NCBI GenBank assembly: GCA_008921705.1
Contig: VFFE01007506.1
Coordinates: 895,598 to 959,597, forward strand
Source of the DNA: Burhinus oedicnemus
Lineage: Eukaryota > Chordata > Aves > Charadriiformes > Burhinidae
Length of the DNA: 64,000 nucleotides
Reading direction: 5' to 3'
The notes under the pieces are model-generated. The model saw only the letters and a list, made by a program, of their open reading frames with translations, had not been told where the DNA came from and did not search any database. Shown in pieces: positions 25,341 to 35,685 of the stretch. A program made the translations under genes and the position numbers. Each line of letters opens with the position of its first letter. Position 1 is the stretch's first letter.

Positions 25341-25372
25341 CATGTGTGCACATGTGCACAAATGCACACATG
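25341..25372. repeat. nested GT/CA palindromes at CR1 edge
   Basis: A 16-bp perfect palindrome, tgtgcacatgtgcaca (25345-25360), lies inside a larger inverted repeat whose 10-bp arms are catgtgtgca (25341-25350) and tgcacacatg (25363-25372). The alternating purine-pyrimidine run ends where CR1 similarity begins, so it may mark the insertion edge. Confidence 0.75.
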
Positions 25373-25384
25373 AAGAAAAGAACT

Positions 25385-25728
25385 GAGATAGAGTTCAGGA
25401 TTACGTGTAGTAGGCATAAAATGGCAAGTAGGGTTGCAACCTTGGACTTCAGGAGGTCTCACTTTGATGTCTTCAAGAAACTGCTTGGAGAAATCCCATG
25501 GGTTAGGGCTCTAGAGGGTAGGGGGGCTCAAGAGAGCTGGTTGATATTCAAGTATCGCTTCCTCCAAGCTCAGGATCGGTGCATCCCTAAGAGCAAGAAA
25601 TCAGGCAAGGGAAGCAGGAGACCTGAATGGTTGAGCAGGGAGCTTCTGAAAAAGCTCAAGTAGAAGAAGGAAGTTTACAGTAAGCGGAAGAAGGGACTGA
25701 CCGCTTGGGAAGGTTACAAGAGTGCTGC
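25385..25728 (+). pseudogene. CR1 ORF2 endonuclease end and linker remnant (copy A)
   Basis: Translation gives the CR1 linker pattern: 'RVATLDFRRSHFDVFKKLL', then 'AQESWLIFK', 'QDRCIPKSKKSGKGSRRPEW' and 'ELLKKLK'. The same blocks occur in order in copy C (59717-60226). The frame is open from before 25346 to a TAG at 25661-25663. Beyond the stop, similarity continues as 'KKEVYSKRKKGL.AWEGYK' to about 25728 and then ends abruptly at the deletion junction. The endonuclease catalytic part is missing upstream, so this is a dead fragment. Confidence 0.85.
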
Positions 25729-26000
25729 CACTCAGAGGGGATCTCGTCAATGCTTATAAATACCTAAAGAGAGGGTGCCGGGAGGATGAGACCAGTGTTT
25801 TTTCAGTGGTGCCCAGTGATAGGACAAGAGGTAATGGGCACAAACTTGACCATAGGATGTTCCATCTAAACATGAGGAGGAACTTCTTTCCTTTGAGGGT
25901 GGCAGAGCACTGGAACAGGCTGCCCAGAGAGGTGGTGGAGTCTCTGACTCTGGAGACATTCCAAACCCGTCTGGATGCCATCCTGTGCAACCTGCTGTAG
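25722..26000 (+). pseudogene. CR1 ORF2 C-terminal tail (copy A)
   Basis: This frame encodes the conserved C-terminal block of CR1 ORF2: 'LRGDLVNAYKYLKRGC', '[12 protein letters not shown]', '[19 protein letters not shown]' and '[18 protein letters not shown]', with a stop just before the 3' untranslated tail. The block follows the reverse transcriptase in intact elements but carries no catalytic residues of its own. The initial ATG is accidental: the frame begins at the deletion junction. Compared with copy B it has the longer 'NAYKYLKRGC' version of the tail, which suggests a different CR1 subfamily. Confidence 0.85.
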
Positions 26001-26042
26001 GTGACCCTGCTCTGGCAGGGGGGTTGGACTAGATGATCTCCA

Positions 26043-26077
26043 GAGGTTCCTTCCAACCCCTGTGATTCTGTGATTCC
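26043..26077 (+). repeat. CR1 3'-terminal signature
   Basis: The end of copy A reads 'gaggttccttccaacccc' followed by two short direct units of 'tgtgattc'. Short tandem units of this kind end CR1 elements and are where target-primed reverse transcription is thought to start. Confidence 0.85.
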
Positions 26078-27753
26078 AGCTCATTGTCCACCAGAAAAGG
26101 TATAGGACAGTACAGGAAAACTGGGACATGAGGCTCCATCCTTACTGTAATGGAACAGCTGAAGGGTCTGGCACCAGAATATATATTAAGTAGATCAAGA
26201 AAAGAAACACAGCTATAATCCAGCCATTTAAAATTTACAATACATTTATAATAATAGATTCAAAGTTTGCTAATATGCATTTTGATTGACTACACATTCT
26301 CATCTCACTTCCATTGCTCCCTCAGGCTCCACATCTTTAGTTAGGCAAATAGTTGGCCTTTACCAGATGACATTACATTGAATTCACTATCTGAGTTACA
26401 ATTAGATAATGCGCTCAGTTTTGATCCTCTATTCTTCTGAGTTACTGGAAAGAAGAGATAAAACCCCTACAGTCTTGGCTCCTGAGGCTTCACACACGCC
26501 ACAGTGAAATATGCATAATTGGTTAGACTCTTCTCTAAAGATACAATTAGTACCCCGAATCCTGAGTTCTTTTATTGCAAACAGCAAGAGATTCCAAAAC
26601 CTTGCCTCACTGTTTGCTCCCTAGTTTCAGCAATGTTTTGGTCTGAACAAGAGGAAGTGTGAGAAATACCTGCTTATAAACAGGCAAAGCAGAGAGGTAA
26701 CATCAGCCTGGACAAGAAGAAAGTGCAGGGAATTTTGTAGTGCTCAGCTGAACTTTCTGCTGAAGAGACACTGGGGCAGAGATTTCCAAGGGCAGGGACA
26801 CGAAAGAAAACATACTTCAGAAATTAGTATTTTGGATAGGCAGAAGAAAAGTAATCCTAATCTCAACCAGGGCAAATCTTACCCATACACTCATCAGCAT
26901 TCTTTCTGGTACCTTCTACCTTTTTTGGTGCATACCTATTCTGGCTTCCAGTTCACCCATTTGGCAGGAGAAGGGATTATCTTTTCATTATCTGTTTTCA
27001 CTTCCCCTGCCACAGAGAATCCCAAAACAGGCACAATGACGATCTAGTTAAAAAATACTACTGAAGATCTCTGAACTAGAGTATGCTATTTACTGTTAGT
27101 ATTTGCTCTGAGAAGATTAACTAAGGAATGTAAGTACTCTGCTACACCATTCAATTCATAAATAATATCATTTTGTAGGATGTTGTTTAATATTAAAGCT
27201 CCTAAACAAGCATGCAATTACAGGAAAGTCCCAATTCAAGCAATATTGTGCCACTTGCCATGTAACAGTGTACTCAGGTTGGTACACCTACTTGTATCCT
27301 GTACGTTTAAATGACCTCCACAACCCCTAGAAAGTCCAGGCTGCTTGTCCATTAGCAGACTGATCTTTGGGCACTGAGTTACCAAAGCAGAATACAGAAG
27401 TTTTTCAGTTCAGTGAGAACCACTCGGGTGAAATCACACACACAGCTTTAGCAGATAAACCTCTCAGCACCACCGAAATGAGGATGGGGTAAAAATGACG
27501 GAGGATTTGGTGATCAGATTTCAAGTTGTCATTATACAATTACTTCATGCTTCAAATGTCTCTCCCCTCTTGCTTGCAGAAGCTGTAATCATTGCCTTTA
27601 AAGCAGTGTGGAAGCAGAGAAGCTTTGCTGGTGAGTGGCAGTATCCTAAATGTGCAACGTTCTCCTGTTGTCAAATCCAAGTCTGCTCTTTTAGTCTCAT
27701 GTATGTATTCATCCTTATTAAACAGGGCTTTCTATGCAGCTTAACAAGCAGGC

Positions 27754-27768
27754 TTTTTTTTTTTTTTT
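27754..27768. repeat. poly(T) tract
   Basis: Fifteen consecutive T followed by 'cttttccctacag', which resembles a splice acceptor. Nothing convincing as an exon follows, so it is listed as a homopolymer. Confidence 0.8.
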
Positions 27769-30700
27769 CTTTTCCCTACAGTTTTGACACTGTAGTAGGG
27801 AATAGAAGTAAAGTCCACAGAAATCTTTTACTCCCCATGTAGAATTAAACTGCCTTTTGAGGTCGCTGCAGGATACACTGAGAATTTCAGAGCATTAACG
27901 TTACAGGGTAGTAAGTTATCTCCACCAAATCAAGAAGTCGTCCCAGGAAGACTAGTAATTACCTCTCACCAGATTCCAAAGATGTTGGATACCTTTGGAT
28001 ATCCTTTGAAGCATAAGACTAAAAGGGGCTCACTTGTGAATTTCATGTAGATAATATTGATTTTGAACATTTTGGATTTTCAAACTCCTAAATTTTCCCA
28101 TGGTAGTGCAAACCTCAGCATTGAAATTTGAGCCTATTGACTCTTGGTTTGCTTAGTTATGCTAGAAAACATCTATGGAGTGACCAGAAATGGAGAAACC
28201 ATTGGCAGAGAGTAAGGAAAGAAAAAATGCACCATGTATGTTCTGACAGTATTAGTTTGACACCCTAGCTTCACTTAGTATGTCACTATTTCCTTGAAAG
28301 TACTACCACGTGCTTCCCAGCTAGTGTTCTGGATGTGAAATCTTCCCAACAGCCCAGTGTATCTGAATATCTTCACCTCTACCCTGCCCCTGTGAAATGA
28401 CAGCCCGTCCAGGCAGCTGTCCTTCAGTAGCATCAGCTTAAGATATTGCACTGGGTTCCACCGCAGTTTCGCTTGGGATTTGACAGGTGATTAAGCCGAT
28501 CTAATGCAGAGCTGCTTCTGAAAACAGTTTCACTCCTACTGCTTCCCTTGACTTATTGCTGCCCTCATAAAAACCTTACCAGTTTTCTGCCAGTTTGTTA
28601 GACAAGTATCATGTGTGGTGCAGAATTGGTAGAACAGCCCTTTTGGCTGTTGAATAGCTTTTCCTTAGCCTAATCTGGGTCATTAAGCTTAACTCCCAGA
28701 GGACAATAATTCTGCTCCACGGTGGCAACTGCGGTAGACTTCTTTTCTCATTAAACTTCATTCTGTGACTTCTCTGCAATCGTGACCTATAGCCTCTCTT
28801 CCCTGAACGCTGCTTTCTTTCCTGTTGTCCATACAAATCTTTCATCCCTTTTCTTTATCACAGAGAAAATGCACAGGTCTCCCTGTATCTCATTAATGAG
28901 AGAGGGACAGGACTTAGCTGTCAGAGCCAGATCATTCACTTTAAAAATTTTCTTTATTTAAATACTTTAACAAGCAAATTTCTGACTTTTGCTGACAAAT
29001 ATTTAGCTCTCCATTTAACACCATCATACTTGTTGTGAGAGATTTCTTTCCTTTGTCAAAATTAGTGCAAGCCTGTCGCCTGACATTAGCAACTGCAGTC
29101 ATCTGTTCCAAGTTTCCCCTGTAATATTTAATTTTTATGACCTAAAAACAACAGAGCAATTTGCAGCTGTCTCTTCTGTGTCCTAGTGGAGACTGAAGAA
29201 TTATATTAAGATATATGTTGCTGATCAGTCATTGATATAGAGAATTGTAGGTTCACAGAAACAAGTTCAAATACGCTAATATACAACTGAGAAGCTGTCA
29301 ATTTTGCAGTGACTTTTCTAGACAATATGGTATTTCCAGGCTCAGTACAATGACGAATTTAAAAGGAGCTAGACCAGAATAAATCTCTGATGTGAATCTG
29401 CTATGTCAAAACTTCCACAGAGTTTGATTTACTTTAGACTTTATTTTTTTCTCAAGTCCCATTTTATTCAGATACAGTATATCTGCATTGGAGATTGGCA
29501 TTAGGCCAATGCTAAACAGAAAAATCCCCTCAAAAACACGATAAAATTTGATTCCATCATTGTTAATCATTTGCCTTGTTTTCTTTTAGTGATGGATCTC
29601 AAAGTGTTTTCCAGATAAGAATGTCGTCTTCTTTGTTTTGTACATTTGTATGGACTTTCATGACCTTTAATAAATATTTTAAGTATGACAACATGTTGAT
29701 GATGGGGGTGGTGGTGGTTAGTGTGTGTGCTATACGCTCAATTTCAAGAAAAATTCAGACACAGCAAGTCTACAGCAAGTCTAGGGTCATGCCAGACCAG
29801 GGTACCTGAATCTATTGAACCCCAGAGTTAATGGTCGGTACAGACTTTCTCTAGGATTCTGCTAAAAGATGAGAGTGTTTGGTCATCTTCTGTATAGGAG
29901 TTTGACTCATTTGCTGGCATTATTTGACTCAGATTACAGAGTAAAGATTTGGAAAGGGCACCCTCACTTCATGCTTATGCCCTCCTCAGCCCTCCCTTCT
30001 TGTATGTTTTTAACACCTACCTTTTAAAAACTATCACAGCTTTAGAAAATAATCAGGAATAATTCATATAAAAGAGCAAATCCCTGGCACTGCCTTTATC
30101 CTTATGCATTTGTATAACACAGACCAAATGTAAGACTGTTTTGAGCTCTGGTTTGGATCTACCCACCAGTTCAGAGGGAATGAGTAGACTAGGAAGTTGT
30201 CAGGAATAAGCATTTGTGCAATAGTTTCAAAGAAGAAAAGAGAATGGGTATATTCATGTCTTCAGTGTACTCCATTCAGCAAGCATCATCTTTAACATTT
30301 ACTGACCTCTGAATACCCAAGACAGGAGCTACAGTTGCCAGGCTACATGAGCCTTCTTCGGGAAGAAAAGCAGCCCTTGCGCTACCTTCTGAAACAATGA
30401 ATTTTCAAGGAAGTAAGTCAATATAAAAAGCAGCTCAGGATGATAGAGTGGGAAAGATTACTTGATATTTTAAGTGTATTTTACATACAATAATAAAGTT
30501 CTGCCTTGAAGAAGATGCAACTATAGTGATGGTCAGTTGCTACGGAAGTCTCCTGATCTCCGTGGGGTAGGAATTCACCCACATGCTTGGAGTGAAAGAG
30601 GAGTGTCAGCATCCTACCATCGTCATCCATTTTAAGTGTGTCTCTTTTGACTTACCTGTCTAGGTTCTCCCAGATCAATGAGGGAGGCGGGCATCTCCAG

Positions 30701-30769
30701 AGGACGATTTGTCTAATCACAGGTGTTTATGAAAGGGTGGATAAATCACCTTCTCAAAGAGTCTGTCTC

Positions 30770-30799
30770 TTTCCATTCACTATATATAGTGAATGGAAA
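30770..30799. repeat. perfect 30-bp palindrome
   Basis: The left half, tttccattcactata, is matched exactly by its reverse complement with no spacer; the centre is TATATATA. All 15 base pairs were checked individually. It can form a cruciform or a stem with no loop. The flanking bases (c at 30769, t at 30800) do not pair. No element is recognised around it. Confidence 0.9.
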
Positions 30800-31799
30800 T
30801 CTTCGTATCTACTTTGGATTAAATGGATAAATTAATTCAAATGAATACTACTCCATAGAAATGAAAGCAGAATCCAGCCCAGCTTCTTTTCTTCACTGCC
30901 TATTAGTTTTTAGCATATGGTAGGACTAATCTGCTATTTCTATGTAACCAAAGGTTTTTGAGACTGATTCAATGTTTCATCTTTGTTTTGGTTATTAATC
31001 AATCTCAACAGCTGTTTATTGCATTTTATAGCACAAAGCAAACAAAAGTGATCCTTTAATTGATCCTCTAATGATGTGATATTTTATAAACTCAAACATG
31101 AAATAAAAAAAAAAATTTATACTAAGAGTTTGTTTCTTTTCATTTTTTTATATGAGCATTCTGAGTATCTTTAAATGGCAACAGACTTATTTCACAAATG
31201 CAAATCTGTTTTGCTTTTAAACTTTATTTACTACTATTGAAAATAAAGAAAACAATTGCTGGATATGGGAGAAACAAACTTGAGTGCTTGTATTTTTAAA
31301 TTATAAAATACAGTGATTATCTTACAAGCACCAGCATTTTGGTAGAAGTAACAATTGTTTCAAAGCCTTTCTTGTCCTATATATTACTACCTTCACTGAC
31401 TTTTGCTTCCCAGTGGAAAGCAGAACACCATAACAGCTTTTATTTCAGACCACTTTTACAAGATTTCAGTTGAAAGCCTTGCTTCTAGTCCTTGCACTGG
31501 TTTCTACCCGATCTTTTGCAAATTCTGTGTCATACCTTTAGTACACTGGAAATTTCACTCTGGAAATTCTACTATCCTGACCTGGAATAATTTTCAATGT
31601 TTTCATCTGAAATTTCCTGTACACGCTCCAGAGGTTTTGGTAATTCGATTTCTACAATTTCTCACAAATGTCATTCATCAAGAAGCATCCTATCTCCAGG
31701 ATGACTGTGTCAGCCCACAGAAGATGCCTGGCAGTGCTAAGGCACAGCTGATCATCAGCATTATTTTTTTTCAGATCATTGAGGAAGAAAATGAGCAGA

Positions 31800-33670
31800 C
31801 AAGATAATAAAGATGAAGACATGACTAATTAGTTGATTAAATGAAGACAGTTCAGTGATATTCAACTAGCTAGAGATATTCATGGAAAGACTATGCTTTC
31901 TTCAGCCTCGTACCTCAGTAAAGCACTATCTGGATAAGGGCATAGAGACCCATTTAAAAAGTTTTAAAGTAGGAATAAGAAAAGAAGTTTGAGAGACATG
32001 ATACTTCCACACTTGACCTTAAGAAAAATAGACAAGTGCAGCTGCTAATGTAATAGATAAAGGAGCACCATAAATGAGGTTAGATACCTGAAATGAAGCA
32101 AAAAATTAATAAAAGTCAAGACTGTAGCAGGGCTCCTGAAGTGATTAGGAAAAGGATTATGTAAATTTTCAACAAAGATTTGAAGTGATTTGTGTACTGC
32201 TGCACAGAGCCTGTGAAACAAAAAGGAAGAACCTGAGCTACTGTAGGTTTGGATTTTGATAAAGGCAGAGATCTCCCTTATGTTATTAAGAAGGTAAACA
32301 CTACAGAAGGAGTATCATTCAAAAGACTTCTTTTGCCAGAAAGAGGTCAGGAATCACTGCAATGACTGTGTTATTGTTCTTGGAGATGATAGCCAACAGA
32401 GTTTTCCAGGAAATCACAAGAGAAATGCACAGAATACTATTGCTTTAGACATAGTTTTGAAAGGAAATGAGGACATTACAATAGACTTTTTTTTTCAGAT
32501 TATTATGATTTGATTTCAGTTTCATGTAGAAATGAACAAACAATGTCTGCAGTAGAGGACCTTGCTTTTGAAACTTGCTGAGCAGTGAACTGGAAGATGA
32601 CTAGGTTTGTAGAAGCCAAAGACATCTGGTTTCTCTTCATGGTCAAAGGACTGTACTATCAAGAACCTGTCCCTAACAAGAGGAGGAAGACTTCTTGGAA
32701 GGCACTTAATTCGTAAATGGATAGCTGACCAATCAAGAAAGATGCTAGCAAATAAGTAAGGTGTTTACACAAAATGGAAAAAGAAAGGAGTCATCAATAA
32801 AGAAGGTTATGTCCTAGATATTAAGAAGTATAGAGGTGAAGAAAGAATTGTCAAAATGCGGGCTGCAAGGCATACTAAAAGAAATAGACAAGTACCATTC
32901 AACAAAATTAGAAGTTAATCTGCTAATGAAATTTGCTCGTGACTCAGTTTCATTGTGCGTTATTAATATATAGGCCAGTCAGAATGTCACATCAAAAGAT
33001 GCAGGTGAACTCCAAGACTAGAAAAAAGGAGGAAAACAAATAGTATAGCGAGGAAGCTCATGCACGTTACTTTCAGCTGTGAGTTTATCAGTTGGAAACA
33101 GCTGAGAAAGAAGAGAAAGTACATTTGTTAAATGACTGTAGGATGGCAATAAATCACCAAGATTTTTCCTGTAGAAAAGAGAGATTATTCATACAATTCT
33201 GCAAGAAACTGAGATCTCCTCTGTTACCATCCCAAGCTCTCATGTTCAGAAAATATTAATTCAAACTGAAAAAGAAATAGAGGAGGCCTTCTTAAGTGGT
33301 CAATAAATGGGAGGAGAATGAAAGACCTTTGTTAGCTCAAACCCATAAAATGAAACCTTAAAAGATGATAAGATTTTTTCCTTGAAAATGTTTCTGAAGA
33401 ATGAACAGCAGGAGGAGGAAGAGCTACACAGTCTACAGGACAAAACCGGTGTGCAAATACGTAGGTGTAACATGGATACGAGTAGATGTAGGCAGATAAT
33501 TACAGAGGCTCGTGTTCTGCAACAGATTTTGAATGATAGTAGTAATGGAGAGAAAAACATGGAGGAATTTTGAAGAGCAGCTTGCTAGATGTATTAGCCA
33601 AGCTCTCTGAAGTGGTTAGCCTCAAGAAGAGCAGGCAGGGCTGACTTGATGACTTAAGACCTTATTTCTG
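31800..33670 (+). mobile_element. possible ancient LINE body
   Basis: The plus strand is markedly purine-rich and A-rich for nearly 1.9 kb, as the sense strands of LINE bodies often are, and contrasts with its flanks. Near its end, 'gctgacttgatgacttaagacc' (33641-33662) loosely resembles the 'gacttgatgatcttaaaggtc' tail of old CR1 families. No reverse transcriptase motif survives in any frame. The frame at 33382-33573 is short, acidic and not recognised. Weak call; it could equally be unique AT-rich DNA. Confidence 0.2.
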
Positions 33671-35065
33671 TTCCTGTTTTTTCTAATCATTACATCATTG
33701 TGCCAATTATGCTACTGTTTTTGGACCCTGGGTCTGTTTTTTTTGAATGTGAAGGTTTTAGTATACCAGCTGTCCCAAGGGTTGCTTATGTGCTTTTAAA
33801 TATTTCAAATTGTACCTTTCTGCACCTAGGGAAAACAGAAACACTATTGGCTTTTAAAAGTGGATTTGCTAGTATCAAGCCCATGCAAACTGTAGTCTCC
33901 ACTGTTACTTAAACATAAATTTGAATGCCAGAATCAAAGCTTTCTTAACAAAAATGAGAAGGAAATTTGGGATGCAAGTTAGAAATGAAATGGCTCATCA
34001 GTAGTCTTTTTGTTCTTTTGTGAGGATAAGTACCTTCCACAAACATAAGCAATTGCCTGAACACACCTGAGGGATTATTTTGAAGCACAGTACACAGAGA
34101 GTCTTTCATAAATAATAATAATAAAAAAAATCTATCCAAATTGTTGGATGTTCCCAGTGCTTTCAAAAAGCTACCTATTTGATTTAACTTCTTAAATTGT
34201 GCATTTATTTTGTACCAGTATAATCACCAGCACTTAAGTTATTAGTGCTATTTTTGGCTCCTGAGCTGATATAAAATGTTAGTAAATCGAACCTGAAGAG
34301 CTGTATTTTTATAGCTGTTAGGAGCTATCAGACATGCCAGCATAAGTCATTTCAGACAGCTCCACTCTGTGATCACACACAGAGCCATTTTGAATATTTT
34401 ACTAATTCATTTATCAAGTACTAAGTTCCCAGCAGTAAGAAACTGAGCAATTGTCTAGGCGTCTCTCTGGGTGTCTTGTCATTTTGTTTTCTATGCCAAA
34501 TAAATTATTGCTGTCTTTTGATTATGAATTCATGAAAGCTCAGAGAAAACTTAATTATAATCTGTACTTAGGAGGCTAACATGTTGCCTGTTTATCTGAT
34601 TTAGTAGAATTGCATATAATATTGATTCTGGAGAATAAAGTATTTTCATAAAAAGAAGATATCAGTGTATTCAGTGACATCACTACATTGCTGTTGTCCT
34701 TCAGAGATGTTTTATATTCAGGAAACCTATGGGCTGCCACAGAAACCTGTTACACTGCCTTTCCTTTACTATGAATCTGTTTTATTCTCTGCCACAATTA
34801 ATCCACGTCTCAATAATAGCAAAGCACTTCTATTCTTTTATTATTTAATAGATGCACTTCTTTGGTGCCAGTAAACTAGATTTGAAGAGTGGCACTGGCT
34901 GTTGAAGACTCGGAGAACAGTGTGTTGTATGCTGTGCTGATTTTTCCTTTGCTCACTGCTCCCAGCAACGGCTGTGGGAACCAAGGAGGTTTGGTGACAA
35001 TACTCTGCTTTGGTATCTGTGACTGTTTATTGTCATATTTTATCATTTATTAGCAGAGCTTCAGG
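33671..35065. other. AT-rich non-coding interval
   Basis: No gene or recognisable repeat is visible. A short (AAT)n run occurs near 34108-34130. Several stretches between 34200 and 34450 have balanced composition without repeats, and nothing more specific can be said. Confidence 0.5.
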
Positions 35066-35685
35066 GAAACCAGCCCAGCAAAGTCCTGGGCTGCATCAAA
35101 AACAGTGTGGCCAGCAGGTCGAGGGAGGTGATTCTGCCCCTCTACTCTGCTCTAGTGAGACCCCACCTGGAATATTGTGTCCAGCTCTGGAGCCCCCAAC
35201 ATAAGAAGGACATGGACCTGTTGGAGTGAGTCCAGAGGAGGGCCACAAAGATGATCAGAGGGTTAGAGCACCTCTCCTTTGAGGACAGGCTGAGAGAGTT
35301 GGGGTTGTTCAGCCTGGAGAAGAGAAGGCTCCACGGAGACCTGACAGCAGCCTTCCAGTGTCTGAAAGGGACCTACAAGAAATCTGGAGAGGGACTTTTT
35401 ACAAGGGCATGTAGTGATAGGACAAGGGGTAATGGCTTCAAACTGGAAGAGGGGAGATTTACAATAGATATTAGGAGGAAATTTTTTACTGTGAGGGTGG
35501 TGAGGCACTGGAACAGGTTGCCCAGAGAAGTTGTGGATGCCCCATCCCTGGAAGTGTTGAGGGCCAGGTTGGATGGGGCTTTAAGCAGCCAGGTCTTGTG
35601 GGAGGTGTCCTTGCCCATGGCAGGGGGGTTGGAACTAGATGATCTTTAAGGTCCCTTCCAACTCTAACTATTCTATGATTTTATG
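35066..35685 (+). mobile_element. CR1 LINE copy B, 5'-truncated
   Basis: A sense-strand copy of about 620 bp that keeps only the last part of ORF2 and the 3' tail, the usual result of incomplete reverse transcription. DNA motifs include 'gggaggtgattctgcccctc', 'gaggacaggctgagagagtt', 'ggcactggaacaggttgccc' and the tail 'ctagatgatctttaaggtcc'. It ends in 'ttctatgattttatg' near 35685. It matches copy C closely over this segment, so B and C belong to the same subfamily and are probably younger than copy A. Confidence 0.93.
35068..35649 (+). pseudogene. CR1 ORF2 C-terminal remnant (copy B)
   Basis: Translation gives '[18 protein letters not shown]', then '[10 protein letters not shown]'-type sequence. 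A TGA replaces a sense codon near 35227 (just before 'VQRRATK' in copy C this position is GQ). It then runs openly from 35251 to 35649 as '[20 protein letters not shown]', '[12 protein letters not shown]', '[20 protein letters not shown]' and '[19 protein letters not shown]'. The catalytic part of the reverse transcriptase is absent. The 132-codon open frame is family conservation in a recent copy, not a host gene. Confidence 0.88.

Larger units (their letters stand above)
15380..25372. other. AT-rich non-coding interval
   Basis: About 10 kb without a recognisable gene. Contents that can be named are the (AAGGG)n microsatellite at 16475-16514, a 12-bp-arm hairpin at 17830-17860, an (AAAC)n run at 18980-18995 and a 13-T run at 22542-22554. 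The frame at 20686-20973 (95 codons) has no recognisable domain and is best treated as chance or very old repeat. The rest looks like ordinary single-copy non-coding DNA. Confidence 0.55.
25373..26077 (+). mobile_element. CR1 LINE copy A, internally deleted
   Basis: A sense-strand CR1 copy of only about 0.7 kb, against roughly 4.5 kb for a full-length family member. It contains the end of the endonuclease region and the following linker (about 25385-25728). This is joined directly to the C-terminal end of ORF2 and the 3' tail, so essentially the whole reverse transcriptase is missing. The 3' end has the CR1 signature: 'ggactagatgatctccagag', 'ttccaacccc', then tandem 'tgattctg' units ending near 26077. 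CR1s normally lose their 5' end, so the internal deletion is unusual. The 5' edge abuts a palindromic GT/CA run. Confidence 0.9.
26078..31799. other. AT-rich non-coding interval
   Basis: No gene or recognisable mobile element is visible. A 15-T run (27754-27768) and the perfect 30-bp palindrome at 30770-30799 are the only structured features. The frame at 27495-27842 runs through the poly(T) tract and has no domain support. Confidence 0.55.

Noticed and set aside
25747..26129. Minus-strand frames of 70-100 codons
   Set aside because: Shadows of the CR1 copy A C-terminal coding block on the plus strand.
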